From: JBFWQM01 sp050249455
Lineage (GTDB): Bacteria; Pseudomonadota; Alphaproteobacteria; MPNO01; VGEU01
DNA: 26,578 nt
Assembly: GCA_050249455.1 (NCBI GenBank)
Contig: JBFWQM010000050.1
Span: forward strand, 1-26,578
Direction of reading: 5' to 3'
The notes beneath the pieces were generated by a model, which had not been told where the DNA came from, searched no databases, and worked only from the letters and a program-made list of their open reading frames with translations. Position 1 is the first letter of the stretch; each line of letters opens with the position of its first letter. Shown piece after piece: positions 6,996 to 14,917 of the stretch. The position numbers were made by a program, and so were the translations under genes.

Positions 6996-9695
6996 ATGGC
7001 TGGAAAGAAGTGGGTCTATGCCTTCGGCGGCGGCGCCGCGGAGGGCAAGGCGGACATGCGCAACCTGCTGGGCGGCAAGGGCGCCAACCTCGCGGAGATG
7101 GCCAATCTCGGGCTGCCGGTGCCGCCGGGCTTCACGATCACCACCGAGGTGTGCACCGCCTTCTATGCCAACGAGCGCAACTACCCCGACGGACTCAAGG
7201 AAGAAGTCGCGGCCGCGCTGAAGAAGCTGGAAGCGGCGGTCGGCGCCAGCTTCGGCGACGAGCAGAACCCGCTGTTGGTCTCGGTCCGCTCGGGCGCGCG
7301 CGCCTCGATGCCGGGCATGATGGACACCGTCCTGAACCTCGGCCTCAACGACCGGACGGTGGAGGCGCTGGCCAGGCGGTCGTCGAACCCGCGCTTCGCC
7401 TATGACAGCTACCGCCGCTTCATCCAGATGTTCGGCGGCGTCGTGCTCGACGTGGAGCACCATCACTTCGAGGAGCTGATCGAGCTCTGCAAGGAGCGCC
7501 AGGGCGTCCACCTCGATACCGAGCTCACCGCCGACGACCTCAAGGGCCTTGTCGCCGAGTTCAAGTCGACGGTGAGGAAGCAGACCGGCAAGCCGTTCCC
7601 GCAGGATCCGCTGGAGCAGCTGTGGGGCGCGATCGGCGCGGTGTTCGGCAGCTGGATGAACCAGCGCGCCATCACCTATCGCCGCCTGCATTCGATCCCG
7701 GCCGACTGGGGCACCGCCGTCAACGTGCAGGCGATGGTGTTCGGCAACATGGGCGAGGACTGCGCCACCGGCGTCGCCTTCACCCGCGACCCGTCGACCG
7801 GCGAGAACGTGTTCTACGGCGAGTACCTGGTGAACGCGCAGGGCGAAGACGTGGTGGCGGGCATCCGCACGCCGCAGCACCTCACCGTCGCCGGCAAGAA
7901 CGCCAACAAGTCGAAGCTGCCGGCGATGGAAGAGGTCATGCCGGCGGTGTTCAAGCAGCTCGACGGCGTGCGCAAGACGCTGGAGAAGCACTACCGCGAC
8001 ATGCAGGACATCGAGTTCACGGTGCAGCAGGGGCGGCTCTACATGCTTCAGACCCGCACCGGCAAGCGCACCGCCAAGGCCGCGCTCAAGATCGCCTGCG
8101 ACATGGTCGAGGACGGCGTGATCGACAGGGAGGAGGCGGTCGCGCGCGTCGAGCCCGAGTCGCTCGACCAGCTCCTGCACCCGACGCTCGATCCCAAGGC
8201 GCACCGCAGGGTGTTCACCCGCGGCCTGCCCGCCTCCCCCGGCGCCGCCTGCGGCAAGGTCGTGTTCTCCGCCGACGAGGCGGAGGCGCGCGCCGGCAAA
8301 GGGGAGGCGGTGATCCTGGTCCGCCTGGAGACCTCGCCGGAGGACATCCACGGCATGCACGCCGCGAAGGGCATCCTGACCTGCCGCGGCGGCATGACCA
8401 GCCACGCCGCGGTGGTCGCGCGCGGCATGGGCCGGCCTTGCGTGGTCGGCGCCGGCGAGGTCCGGGTCGACTACGAGAAGCGGGCGATGACCGCGCGCGG
8501 CGTCACCGTGAAGGCGGGCGAGGTCATCACGATCGACGGCGCCGCCGGCGACGTGATCCTGGGCGAAATTCCCACCGTGCAGCCGGAGCTGACCGGCGAC
8601 TTCGCGAAGCTCATGGAGTGGGTCGACGAGATCCGCAGCCTCGGCGTGCGCGCCAACGCCGACACGCCGGCGGACGCGCGCACCGCGGTCCGCTTCGGCG
8701 CCGAGGGCATCGGGCTGTGCCGCACCGAGCACATGTTCTTCGACGCCGAGCGCATCGTCGCGGTGCGCGAGATGATCCTTGCCTCCGACACCGACGGCCG
8801 CCGCGCGGCGCTGGCCCGCATCGCGCCGATGCAGCGCGACGACTTCGCCGAATTGTTCCGCATCATGGGCGACCGGCCGGTCACCATCCGCCTGCTCGAC
8901 CCGCCGCTGCACGAATTCCTGCCGCACACCCTGGCGGAGATGGAGGAGGTGGCAAAGACCGCGAAGACGACGGTGGAGGCGCTGCGCGCGCGGGCGGTCG
9001 ACCTCGCCGAGGTCAACCCGATGCTCGGCCACCGCGGCTGCCGGCTCGGCATCAGCTACCCCGAGATCTACGAGATGCAGTGCCGCGCCATCTTCGAGGC
9101 CGCCGCGGCGGTGACCAAGGAGGCCGGCAAGCCCGTGGTGCCGGAGGTGATGATCCCGCTGATCGCCACCCGCAAGGAGTTCGACATCCTGAAGGCGATG
9201 GTCGACCGCGTCGCCGGCGAGGTGTCGAAGGCGACCGGCGTCGCGCTGAAGTACCTCACCGGCACGATGATCGAGCTGCCGCGCGCCTGCCTGCAGGCCG
9301 GCCCGATCGCCGAGACGGCGGAGTTCTTCTCGTTCGGCACCAACGATCTGACGCAGACGACGTTCGGCCTGTCGCGCGACGACTCGGGCAAGTTCCTGCC
9401 GGTCTACGAGGCGCAGGGCATCCTGCCCAAGGACCCGTTCGTGTCGATCGACGTCGACGGCGTCGGCGCGCTGGTGCAGATTGCGACGGAGCGCGGCCGC
9501 AAGGTGCGCACCGACCTCAAGCTCGGCATCTGCGGCGAGCACGGCGGCGACCCTGCCTCGGTCGCGTTCTGCCACAAGACCGGCCTCGACTACGTCTCGT
9601 GCTCGCCGTTCCGCGTCCCGATCGCCCGCCTCGCCGCCGCCCAGGCCGCGATCGCCGAGAAGCGCGGCCACGCGTCTTCGAGCGGCACCGCGTAG
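6996..9695 (+). CDS. ppdK: Pyruvate, phosphate dikinase
   Basis: An 899-residue enzyme that interconverts pyruvate, ATP and phosphate with phosphoenolpyruvate, AMP and pyrophosphate. The N-terminal ATP-grasp domain starts at GGKGANLAEMANLGLPVPPG. The swivelling phosphohistidine domain has GGMTSHAAVVARG with His470. The C-terminal TIM barrel has the catalytic cysteine, Cys846, in LGICGEHGGD. The His and Cys positions are each 15 residues later than His455 and Cys831 of the Clostridium symbiosum enzyme, so both sites are in register. GAGGGG before the ATG is a good ribosome site. It follows glyS by two bases, a linkage that I recall as common in alphaproteobacteria. It probably works in gluconeogenesis or anaplerosis. 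Confidence 0.97.
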   Translation: MAGKKWVYAFGGGAAEGKADMRNLLGGKGANLAEMANLGLPVPPGFTITTEVCTAFYANERNYPDGLKEEVAAALKKLEAAVGASFGDEQNPLLVSVRSGARASMPGMMDTVLNLGLNDRTVEALARRSSNPRFAYDSYRRFIQMFGGVVLDVEHHHFEELIELCKERQGVHLDTELTADDLKGLVAEFKSTVRKQTGKPFPQDPLEQLWGAIGAVFGSWMNQRAITYRRLHSIPADWGTAVNVQAMVFGNMGEDCATGVAFTRDPSTGENVFYGEYLVNAQGEDVVAGIRTPQHLTVAGKNANKSKLPAMEEVMPAVFKQLDGVRKTLEKHYRDMQDIEFTVQQGRLYMLQTRTGKRTAKAALKIACDMVEDGVIDREEAVARVEPESLDQLLHPTLDPKAHRRVFTRGLPASPGAACGKVVFSADEAEARAGKGEAVILVRLETSPEDIHGMHAAKGILTCRGGMTSHAAVVARGMGRPCVVGAGEVRVDYEKRAMTARGVTVKAGEVITIDGAAGDVILGEIPTVQPELTGDFAKLMEWVDEIRSLGVRANADTPADARTAVRFGAEGIGLCRTEHMFFDAERIVAVREMILASDTDGRRAALARIAPMQRDDFAELFRIMGDRPVTIRLLDPPLHEFLPHTLAEMEEVAKTAKTTVEALRARAVDLAEVNPMLGHRGCRLGISYPEIYEMQCRAIFEAAAAVTKEAGKPVVPEVMIPLIATRKEFDILKAMVDRVAGEVSKATGVALKYLTGTMIELPRACLQAGPIAETAEFFSFGTNDLTQTTFGLSRDDSGKFLPVYEAQGILPKDPFVSIDVDGVGALVQIATERGRKVRTDLKLGICGEHGGDPASVAFCHKTGLDYVSCSPFRVPIARLAAAQAAIAEKRGHASSSGTA

Positions 9696-9730
9696 CCGCT
9701 TTCGGTCCGATCCCGCAGCGGGCGCACGCC

Positions 9731-9755
9731 GGAACAAAGGAGGTCCGGCGCCGTT
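9731..9755 (+). promoter_or_regulatory. EcfG-type general stress response promoter
   Basis: GGAAC (9731-9735), a 16-base spacer and CGTT (9752-9755) fit the consensus for the alphaproteobacterial extracytoplasmic sigma factor EcfG (GGAAC-N16/17-CGTT), which acts with PhyR and NepR. The element is intergenic and ends 36 bases before the hemerythrin gene. AAAGGAGGT inside the spacer looks like a Shine-Dalgarno sequence but has no start codon at a usable distance. Confidence 0.65.
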
Positions 9756-9791
9756 AACCTGCGCGCCCCTCATACAGATCGGAATGCACGC

Positions 9792-10307
9792 ATGGCCAAG
9801 GCAGCGAAGCAGGACGCGGTCGCCCTCCTGAAGGCGGATCACCGCAAGGTCGAAGACTTGTTCGCGAAGTTCGAGGCCGCCAAGGGCGGCAGCCGCAAGA
9901 AGACGCTGGCGACCGAGATCTGCCGCGAGCTTTCCGTCCATGCCAAGATCGAGGAAGAGATCTTCTATCCGGCCTGCGAAGGCGCGGTGGACGACGACAT
10001 GCTCAAGGAAAGCTTCGTCGAGCACGACGGCGCGAAGGTGCTGATCGCCGAGATCGAGGGCGGCGGCCCGGAGGACGAATTCTACGATGCCAAGGTGACC
10101 GTCCTCTCCGAGATGATCGAACACCACGTCGAGGAGGAGGAGAAGCGCGCCGAAGGCCTGTTCGCTCAGGCAAAGAAGGCCGGTCTCGACATGGACGCGC
10201 TGGCCGAGCAGATGATGGCGATGAAGAAAAAGCTCACCGCCAGCTACAAGTCGGCGGGGCTGCCGAAGCCGCAGACCACGAGCTTCCACGTCACCCGGCT
10301 GGGGTGA
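9792..10307 (+). CDS. Hemerythrin HHE domain protein
   Basis: A 171-residue helical protein. Candidate diiron ligands are His17 (KADHRK), His50 and Glu54 (SVHAKIEEE), His78 (VEHDG) and His111/His112 with Glu115/Glu116 (EHHVEEEE), the pattern of the hemerythrin/HHE four-helix bundle. A basic tail after residue 140 (MMAMKKKLTASYKSAGLPKP) is extra to the domain. Relatives bind oxygen or respond to oxidative or nitrosative stress, and many in alphaproteobacteria belong to the general stress regulon, which agrees with the promoter just upstream. There is no Shine-Dalgarno sequence close to the ATG beyond a weak GGAA. It is convergent with tyrS. Confidence 0.9.
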   Translation: MAKAAKQDAVALLKADHRKVEDLFAKFEAAKGGSRKKTLATEICRELSVHAKIEEEIFYPACEGAVDDDMLKESFVEHDGAKVLIAEIEGGGPEDEFYDAKVTVLSEMIEHHVEEEEKRAEGLFAQAKKAGLDMDALAEQMMAMKKKLTASYKSAGLPKPQTTSFHVTRLG

Positions 10308-10325
10308 CGGGACCCATTTTTACAT

Positions 10326-10415
10326 TTGTCGCTCTCCGGCTTGACCGGAGAACCCATTCCTCCGCGCATCGATGCGTCCCGCCATGGGTCCTCCGGTCAA
10401 GCCGGAGGACGACAA
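10326..10415. repeat. REP-like double palindrome between convergent genes
   Basis: Two 32-base arms (10326-10357 and 10384-10415) are inverted copies that match at 29 of 32 positions. Each arm contains its own hairpin, CTCCGG-CTTGA-CCGGAG, so the element can fold as two small hairpins or one long one. The 26-base centre holds the perfect palindrome CGCATCGATGCG (10365-10376). Such CCGGCTTGACCGG elements are, to my knowledge, scattered between genes in alphaproteobacterial genomes. Here it may also end transcription of the hemerythrin gene and tyrS. Confidence 0.75.
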
Positions 10416-10431
10416 GAAGGTGAAAGCGCGT

Positions 10432-10474
10432 ACGGCCGGGACCCGCCCGGCCGTGACGCAAGACCGGTTGCGTC
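10432..10474 (-). terminator. Two tandem hairpins after tyrS
   Basis: ACGGCCGGG pairs with CCCGGCCGT (10432-10454, 9-bp stem, 5-base loop), and GACGCAA pairs with TTGCGTC (10455-10474, 7-bp stem, 6-base loop). They begin 7 bases after the tyrS stop codon on the minus strand. There is no long T run, so they may work with Rho or act as RNA 3' end stabilisers. Confidence 0.45.
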
Positions 10475-10480
10475 GGGCCG

Positions 10481-11734
10481 TTACTTCGGCTCGACCAGCA
10501 CGTGGCGCTTGCGGCCGGCGGAGACCTTGATGACGCCGCCGGACAGGAACGCGCTGTCCACCGTCATCATCTGGTCGTTGACGGCGACGTCGTTGATGCG
10601 CACGCCGCCGTTGGCGATCAGTCGCCGCGCCTCGCCGTTGCTGGCGGCGAGGCCGGCCAGCCGCACCAGGTTGAACGCCGCGATGCCGGCGGAGAGCTCG
10701 GCGGCCGGCACCGCGACCCGCGGCAGGTCGGCGCCGAGCGCGCCTTCCTCGAACGTCGTGCGCGCGGTCTCCGCCGCCGCCTCAGCCGCTTCCGCGCCGT
10801 GGCAGAGCTTCGTCGCCTCGAACGCCAGCATTTTCTTCGCCTCGTTGATCTCCGCCCCGTCCAGCGCCGCCAGGCGGTCGGCTTCGGCGACCGGCAGCTC
10901 GGTGAACAGGCGCAGGAAGCGGCCGACGTCGGGGTCGGCGGTGTTGCGCCAGAACTGGTAGTAGTCGTAGGGCGAAAGGCGCTCGGCGTTGAGCCACACG
11001 GCGCCGCGCGCGGTCTTTCCCATCTTCTCGCCCGACGACAGGGTGATAAGCGGCGAGGTCAGGCCGAACACCTCGCGCCCGTCGGCGCGGCGCGCCAGCT
11101 CGACCCCGTTGACGATGTTGCCCCACTGGTCGGAGCCGCCCATCTGCAGCGCGCAGTCGGCCCGCCGCGCCAATTCCAGGAAGTCGTAGGCCTGCAGGAT
11201 CATGTAGTTGAATTCGAGGAACGTCAGCGGCTGCTCGCGCTCCAGCCGCAGCTTCACCGAGTCGAAGCCGAGCATGCGGTTGACCGAGAAGTGCCGGCCG
11301 TACTCGCGCAGGAACGGGATGTAGGCGATGCCGTCCAGCCAGTCGGCGTTGTTCATCATCACCGCGTCGGTCGGCCCGTCGCCGAAGGTCAGGAACTTGC
11401 CGAACACCTGCTTGATGCCGGCCATGTTCTTCGCGATCTGCGCGTCGTCGAGCAGCTGGCGCGATTCGTCCTTGCCCGACGGGTCGCCGACCTTGGTCGT
11501 GCCGCCGCCCATCAGGACGATCGGCTTGTGCCCGGTCCGCTGCAGCCAGCGCAACAGCATGATCGGCACCAGGCTGCCGACATGCAGGGAATCCGCGGTG
11601 CAGTCGAAGCCGATATAGGCCGCGCGCGGCCGCCCCGCCGACAGAACGGCGTCGAGCGCCGCCGTGTCGGTGCACTGGTGGACGAAGCCGCGCTCGGTCA
11701 CGGCGCGCAGGAAGGCGGAATTCGGGCTGGTCAT
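10481..11734 (-). CDS. tyrS: Tyrosine--tRNA ligase
   Basis: A 417-residue class I aminoacyl-tRNA synthetase that charges tRNA-Tyr. The HIGH motif appears as HVGS (residues 51-54) in CTADSLHVGSLVPIML, the KMSKS motif as KMGKT (237-241), and the tyrosine pocket region as QMGGSDQWGNIVNG. The last 65 or so residues form an S4 RNA-binding domain (GEARRLIANGGVRINDVAV). The ATG at 11734 follows AGGAAA at a fair distance and matches the usual N-terminus; an in-frame ATG at 11752 would add six residues and cannot be excluded. The gene is divergent from the CE4 gene and close to anmK, a pairing that I recall from related genomes. Confidence 0.97.
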   Translation of the reverse strand: MTSPNSAFLRAVTERGFVHQCTDTAALDAVLSAGRPRAAYIGFDCTADSLHVGSLVPIMLLRWLQRTGHKPIVLMGGGTTKVGDPSGKDESRQLLDDAQIAKNMAGIKQVFGKFLTFGDGPTDAVMMNNADWLDGIAYIPFLREYGRHFSVNRMLGFDSVKLRLEREQPLTFLEFNYMILQAYDFLELARRADCALQMGGSDQWGNIVNGVELARRADGREVFGLTSPLITLSSGEKMGKTARGAVWLNAERLSPYDYYQFWRNTADPDVGRFLRLFTELPVAEADRLAALDGAEINEAKKMLAFEATKLCHGAEAAEAAAETARTTFEEGALGADLPRVAVPAAELSAGIAAFNLVRLAGLAASNGEARRLIANGGVRINDVAVNDQMMTVDSAFLSGGVIKVSAGRKRHVLVEPK

Positions 11735-11776
11735 GGCCGGGTTTCCTAGCATGGCCGGCGCATCCGCGAAAAGCCG

Positions 11777-11806
11777 TTGACGGTGCCGGACGGGCGGGGC
11801 GCTAAT
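11777..11806 (+). promoter_or_regulatory. Possible promoter of the CE4 gene
   Basis: TTGACG (11777-11782) lies 18 bases before GCTAAT (11801-11806), predicting a start near 11813. A strong ribosome site AAGGAGG (11821-11827) then sits 7 bases before the ATG at 11835. The -10 box is only a moderate match. Confidence 0.4.
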
Positions 11807-11834
11807 GGCCGTCCCGACCCAAGGAGGCCCTGCC

Positions 11835-12704
11835 ATGAAGCCGCGCCCGTACGGACCGTTCCCCTACACCCCGATCAACCGCCGGCCCAAGCTGGCATGG
11901 CCGAACGGCGCCCGGGTGGCGCTGTGGGTGATCCCCAACATCGAGATCTTCGCCCTCGACGTGCCGGTGCCGGGTGGCATCGGCAAGGCGCCGGACGTGA
12001 TCAACTGGGTGCCGCGCGACTACGGCGCCCGGGTCGGCATCTTCCGCATGATGGAGGTGATGGCCCGCCACGGCATCCGCGGCACGGTCGCGCTCAACGC
12101 CAACGTCTGCGACGGCTACCCCGAGATCATCGAGGACGCGCTCAAGCTCGACTGGGAGTTTATGGGCCACAACCGCACCAACTCCCGCTACCTCAACCAG
12201 ATGGAGCCGGCGGAGGAGCGCGCGGAGATCCTCGCCACCGTCGAGCGCATCGGCAAGGCGACCGGCAAGGCGCCCAAGGGCTGGCTGTCCTCCGGCCTGA
12301 CCCAGAGCTGGAACACCCTCGACTACCTGATCGAGGCCGGCATCACCTACTGCGCCGACTGGTGCAACGACGACCAGCCTTATCTGATGGACCTCGACGG
12401 CAAGCGCATGATCTCGATCCCGTACTCGACGGAGATCAACGACCTGCCTCAGATCATGCGCGGCGGCCACACCGCCGACGCGTTCGCCAAGATGATCTGC
12501 GACCAGTTCGACACCCTCTACCGCGAGGGCGCCGACAACGCCCGCGTCATGTCGATCTGCCTGCACCCCTTCATCATCGGCATGCCGCACCGCATCGGCG
12601 CGCTCGACAAGGCGCTGTCCTACATCTGCAGCCACGCCGGCGTCTGGCGCGCCACCGGCAGCGAGATCATCGACACCTGGCTCGCCTCGGGGAAGACGTT
12701 CTGA
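11835..12704 (+). CDS. PuuE-like polysaccharide deacetylase (CE4) family protein
   Basis: A 289-residue NodB-fold protein. The AAGGAGG ribosome site and the conserved opening KPRPYGPFPYTPINRRPKLAWPNG fix the start. In classical CE4 deacetylases the first motif carries an aspartate (TFDDG); here the matching strand reads WVIPNIEIFAL, with Asn35 and Glu37. The second motif is EFMGHNRTN, with His112 but Asn116 instead of a second histidine. This fits the PuuE/HpPgdA-like subgroup, which includes allantoinases and cyclic-imide hydrolases, better than peptidoglycan or chitin deacetylases. No signal peptide is visible, so it is probably cytoplasmic. The substrate is unknown. It is transcribed away from tyrS and is followed by a palindromic element. 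Confidence 0.82.
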   Translation: MKPRPYGPFPYTPINRRPKLAWPNGARVALWVIPNIEIFALDVPVPGGIGKAPDVINWVPRDYGARVGIFRMMEVMARHGIRGTVALNANVCDGYPEIIEDALKLDWEFMGHNRTNSRYLNQMEPAEERAEILATVERIGKATGKAPKGWLSSGLTQSWNTLDYLIEAGITYCADWCNDDQPYLMDLDGKRMISIPYSTEINDLPQIMRGGHTADAFAKMICDQFDTLYREGADNARVMSICLHPFIIGMPHRIGALDKALSYICSHAGVWRATGSEIIDTWLASGKTF

Positions 12705-12718
12705 CTTAGAGCGAGGCC

Positions 12719-12814
12719 ACCCACCTCACCCCGACCCTCTCCTCCCAATTGGGAGGAGAGGGAGAATATGGCCCTCTCCTCCCTTCAGGGAGGAGAGGGT
12801 TGGGTGAGGTGGGT
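12719..12814. repeat. Large palindromic intergenic element with two internal hairpins
   Basis: The outer arms (ACCCACCTCACCC at 12719-12731, and its inverted copy ending at 12814) enclose two strong hairpins: CCCTCTCCTCCC-aatt-GGGAGGAGAGGG (12735-12762) and CCCTCTCCTCCC-ttca-GGGAGGAGAGGG (12772-12799). Each has a 12-bp perfect stem with a 4-base loop. The whole can fold as a three-way structure or as one long stem. It lies 14 bases after the CE4 stop and ends 21 bases before the DUF559 start. A related purine/pyrimidine-rich element occurs at 22799-22876. Confidence 0.8.
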
Positions 12815-12835
12815 GCCCGCCGCGGCCCGGGACCA

Positions 12836-13177
12836 ATGAAGCGAAGAGCGATCATCGCCCGCAGGCTGCGCCGCGATCCCACCGACGCGGAAAGGCGTCT
12901 TTGGAACGCTCTGCGCGAGGCGCAGCTTCCTTGGCGCGTACGCCGACAACATCCCATCGGCGAATACATCGTCGATCTCGCTGTCCCGGTGAGAAAGCTC
13001 GCGATCGAGCTCGACGGCGGGCAGCATGATGCGAACCGTGCGGCTGACGCACAGCGGACCGCCGAACTCGAAAAGCACGGATATCGCGTGATTCGCTTCT
13101 GGAATAACGAGGTGCTGGGTAATCTGGACGGCGTGATGCACGTTGTCCTGCGGGAGCTTTCGACCAGCTGTGACTGA
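12836..13177 (+). CDS. DUF559 / VSR-like PD-(D/E)XK endonuclease domain protein
   Basis: A 113-residue single-domain protein. Key residues are Glu19 in TDAERRLW, Asp47 in GEYIVDLA, Glu58 and Asp60 in IELDGGQH with His64, and the closing segment GYRVIRFWNNEVLGN (82-96). This is the DUF559 pattern, related to the Vsr mismatch nickase fold. No methyltransferase or known partner lies beside it. The ATG at 12836 is chosen because the domain starts there and the region upstream, although open in frame, is the palindromic element. The end overlaps the likely anmK start by 8 bases. Its biological role is not established; a nuclease function is inferred from the fold. Confidence 0.85.
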   Translation: MKRRAIIARRLRRDPTDAERRLWNALREAQLPWRVRRQHPIGEYIVDLAVPVRKLAIELDGGQHDANRAADAQRTAELEKHGYRVIRFWNNEVLGNLDGVMHVVLRELSTSCD

Positions 13178-14267
13178 CACCCTCCGCGCCATCGGCCTGA
13201 TGAGCGGCACGTCGCTCGACGGCATCGACGCCGCCGTGCTGGAGACCAACGGGGTGCGGGTCGCGGCGGCGGGGCAAAGGCTGACGGAAGCCTATCCGCC
13301 AGACTTCCGCGCCCGGCTCAAGGCGGTGCTCGGCGGCGCGGCGGCGGATGCGGTGCCGGCGGTCGAGCGCGAGCTGACCGAGCGTCACGCCGCGGCGGTC
13401 GCGACCCTGATGGCGGAGGCCGGCCTCGCCCGCGAAGACGTCGATGTGATCGGCTTCCACGGCCACACCATCCTGCACCGGCCCGAGGCGCGGCGGACCT
13501 GGCAGATCGGCGACGGCCCGCTGCTGGCGGCGCTCACCGGGGTCGACGTGGTGGCGGATTTCCGCGCGGCGGACGTCGCCGCCGGCGGGCAGGGCGCGCC
13601 CTTCGCGCCGCTCTACCATGCCGCGCTGTGCCGCGACCTCGCGAAGCCGGTCGCCGTGCTCAACCTCGGCGGCGTCGGCAACGTGACATGGATCGGCGAC
13701 GGCGCGGCGATGCTCGCCTTCGACACCGGGCCAGGCAACGCGCTGCTCGACGACTGGGCGCAGCGCCACACCGGCCGGCCGTGCGACGTGGACGGGGCGC
13801 TGGCCGCCGCCGGGCAGGCGGATGCGGCCTTGCTGGCCCGCCTGCTGGCGCATGCCTATTTCGCCAAGACGCCGCCGAAATCGCTCGATCGCGACGATTT
13901 CTCGGCCGCGGCGGTCGATGGCCTGTCGCCTGCCGACGGCGCGGCGACCTTGGCCGCGTTCACCTGCGCGTCGGTCGCCGCGGCGCGGGCGCATTTCCCA
14001 GTTCCGGCACGGCGCTGGGTCGTCACCGGCGGCGGCCGCCACAATCCGGTGCTGATGCAAGGGCTGGCCGCCGGGCTCGAGGTGCCGGTCGAGCCGATCG
14101 AGGCGATCGGCGCCGACGGCGATGCGCTGGAGGCGCAGGCGTTCGCCTTCCTGGCTGTGCGCAGCCTGGCGGGCCTGCCGCTCAGCGTTCCCGGCACCAC
14201 CGGCGTGCCGCGGCCGATGACCGGCGGGCGGCTGTTCCGGGCGCAGCGCGATCCCGTCGCGACCTAG
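13170..14267 (+). CDS. anmK: Anhydro-N-acetylmuramic acid kinase
   Basis: A 365-residue kinase that opens and phosphorylates 1,6-anhydro-MurNAc to MurNAc-6-phosphate during cell-wall recycling in the cytoplasm. It shows GLMSGTSLDGIDA at the N-terminus (phosphate loop), GFHGHTILHRP, NLGGVGNVTWI, AFDTGPGNALLDDW and VVTGGGRHNPVLM, all family hallmarks. The GTG at 13170 gives the start VTDTLRAIGLMSGTS; a TTG at 13143 would add nine residues inside the DUF559 gene. It ends five bases from the convergent hydrolase. Confidence 0.94.
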   Translation: MTDTLRAIGLMSGTSLDGIDAAVLETNGVRVAAAGQRLTEAYPPDFRARLKAVLGGAAADAVPAVERELTERHAAAVATLMAEAGLAREDVDVIGFHGHTILHRPEARRTWQIGDGPLLAALTGVDVVADFRAADVAAGGQGAPFAPLYHAALCRDLAKPVAVLNLGGVGNVTWIGDGAAMLAFDTGPGNALLDDWAQRHTGRPCDVDGALAAAGQADAALLARLLAHAYFAKTPPKSLDRDDFSAAAVDGLSPADGAATLAAFTCASVAAARAHFPVPARRWVVTGGGRHNPVLMQGLAAGLEVPVEPIEAIGADGDALEAQAFAFLAVRSLAGLPLSVPGTTGVPRPMTGGRLFRAQRDPVAT

Positions 14268-14272
14268 GGCGG

Positions 14273-14917
14273 CTAGGCCACCACGACCTTGGAATCGAGG
14301 TATTCCTCGATCTTCTCGGTCAGCGCGTCGAGATGGGTGTGGAAGAAGTGGTTGGCGCCGGGCACCAGCTTGCACTCGATGGAGATGTCGCGCTGGTGGC
14401 CGAGCTTGTGGGCCAGCGCCGCGACGCTTTCCTTCGGCACCAGGTCGTCCTCCTCGCCGTGCACGATCAGGCCGGAGGCGGGGCACGGCGCCAGGAAGCT
14501 GAAGTCGTAGCGGTTGGCCGGCGGCGCCACGGCGACGAAGCCGGTGATCTCCGGCCGGCGCATCAGGAGCTGCAGCCCGACCCAGGCGCCGAAGGAGAAG
14601 CCGCCGATCCAGCACTGCGAGGCGTCGGGGTTGGCGGCCTGCAGCCAGTCCAATGCCGCCGCGGCGTCCGACAGCTCGCCCATGCCGTCGTCGGGCACCC
14701 CCTGCGACCGGCCGACGCCGCGGAAATTGAACCTGAGCGCCGCGAAGCCGCGCTGCGCGAAGGCGTGGTAGACCTGATAGACCACCCGGTTGTTCATCGA
14801 CCCGCCGTAGCGCGGGTGGGGGTGGAGCAGGAGCGCGATCGGCGCGTTGCGCCGCTTGCTGTGGTGATACCGGCCCTCGAGACGCCCCTCGGGGCCGTTG
14901 AAGATCACCTCAGGCAT
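14273..14917 (-). CDS. Alpha/beta hydrolase (dienelactone/S33-like)
   Basis: A 214-residue single-domain hydrolase. The nucleophile elbow is GFSFG with Ser108, the acid is Asp157 or Asp158 in HGEEDDLVP, and the base is His190 in PGANHFF. LLHPHPRYGGSMNNRVV forms the oxyanion region typical of a conserved bacterial group whose substrate is unknown. No signal peptide is seen. A strong extended -10 promoter lies upstream near 15074. I recall this group next to iron-sulfur genes in alphaproteobacteria, and here it is divergent from a cysteine desulfurase. Confidence 0.85.
   Translation of the reverse strand: MPEVIFNGPEGRLEGRYHHSKRRNAPIALLLHPHPRYGGSMNNRVVYQVYHAFAQRGFAALRFNFRGVGRSQGVPDDGMGELSDAAAALDWLQAANPDASQCWIGGFSFGAWVGLQLLMRRPEITGFVAVAPPANRYDFSFLAPCPASGLIVHGEEDDLVPKESVAALAHKLGHQRDISIECKLVPGANHFFHTHLDALTEKIEEYLDSKVVVA

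Noticed and set aside
9736..9744. AAAGGAGGT as a ribosome site for an unannotated small gene
   Set aside because: No ATG, GTG or TTG stands at a usable distance, and the bases form the spacer of the EcfG-type promoter.
6915..10289. A 1124-codon open frame on the minus strand opposite ppdK and the hemerythrin gene
   Set aside because: It lies antisense to genes with intact catalytic motifs, and its translation is a low-complexity string of Arg, Ala, His, Leu and Gly typical of GC-rich shadow frames.
12749..12835. N-terminal extension of the DUF559 protein through the palindrome
   Set aside because: The frame is open, but the bases are the repeat element. The extra residues are Gly/Arg-rich with no family match, and the domain begins at the ATG at 12836.
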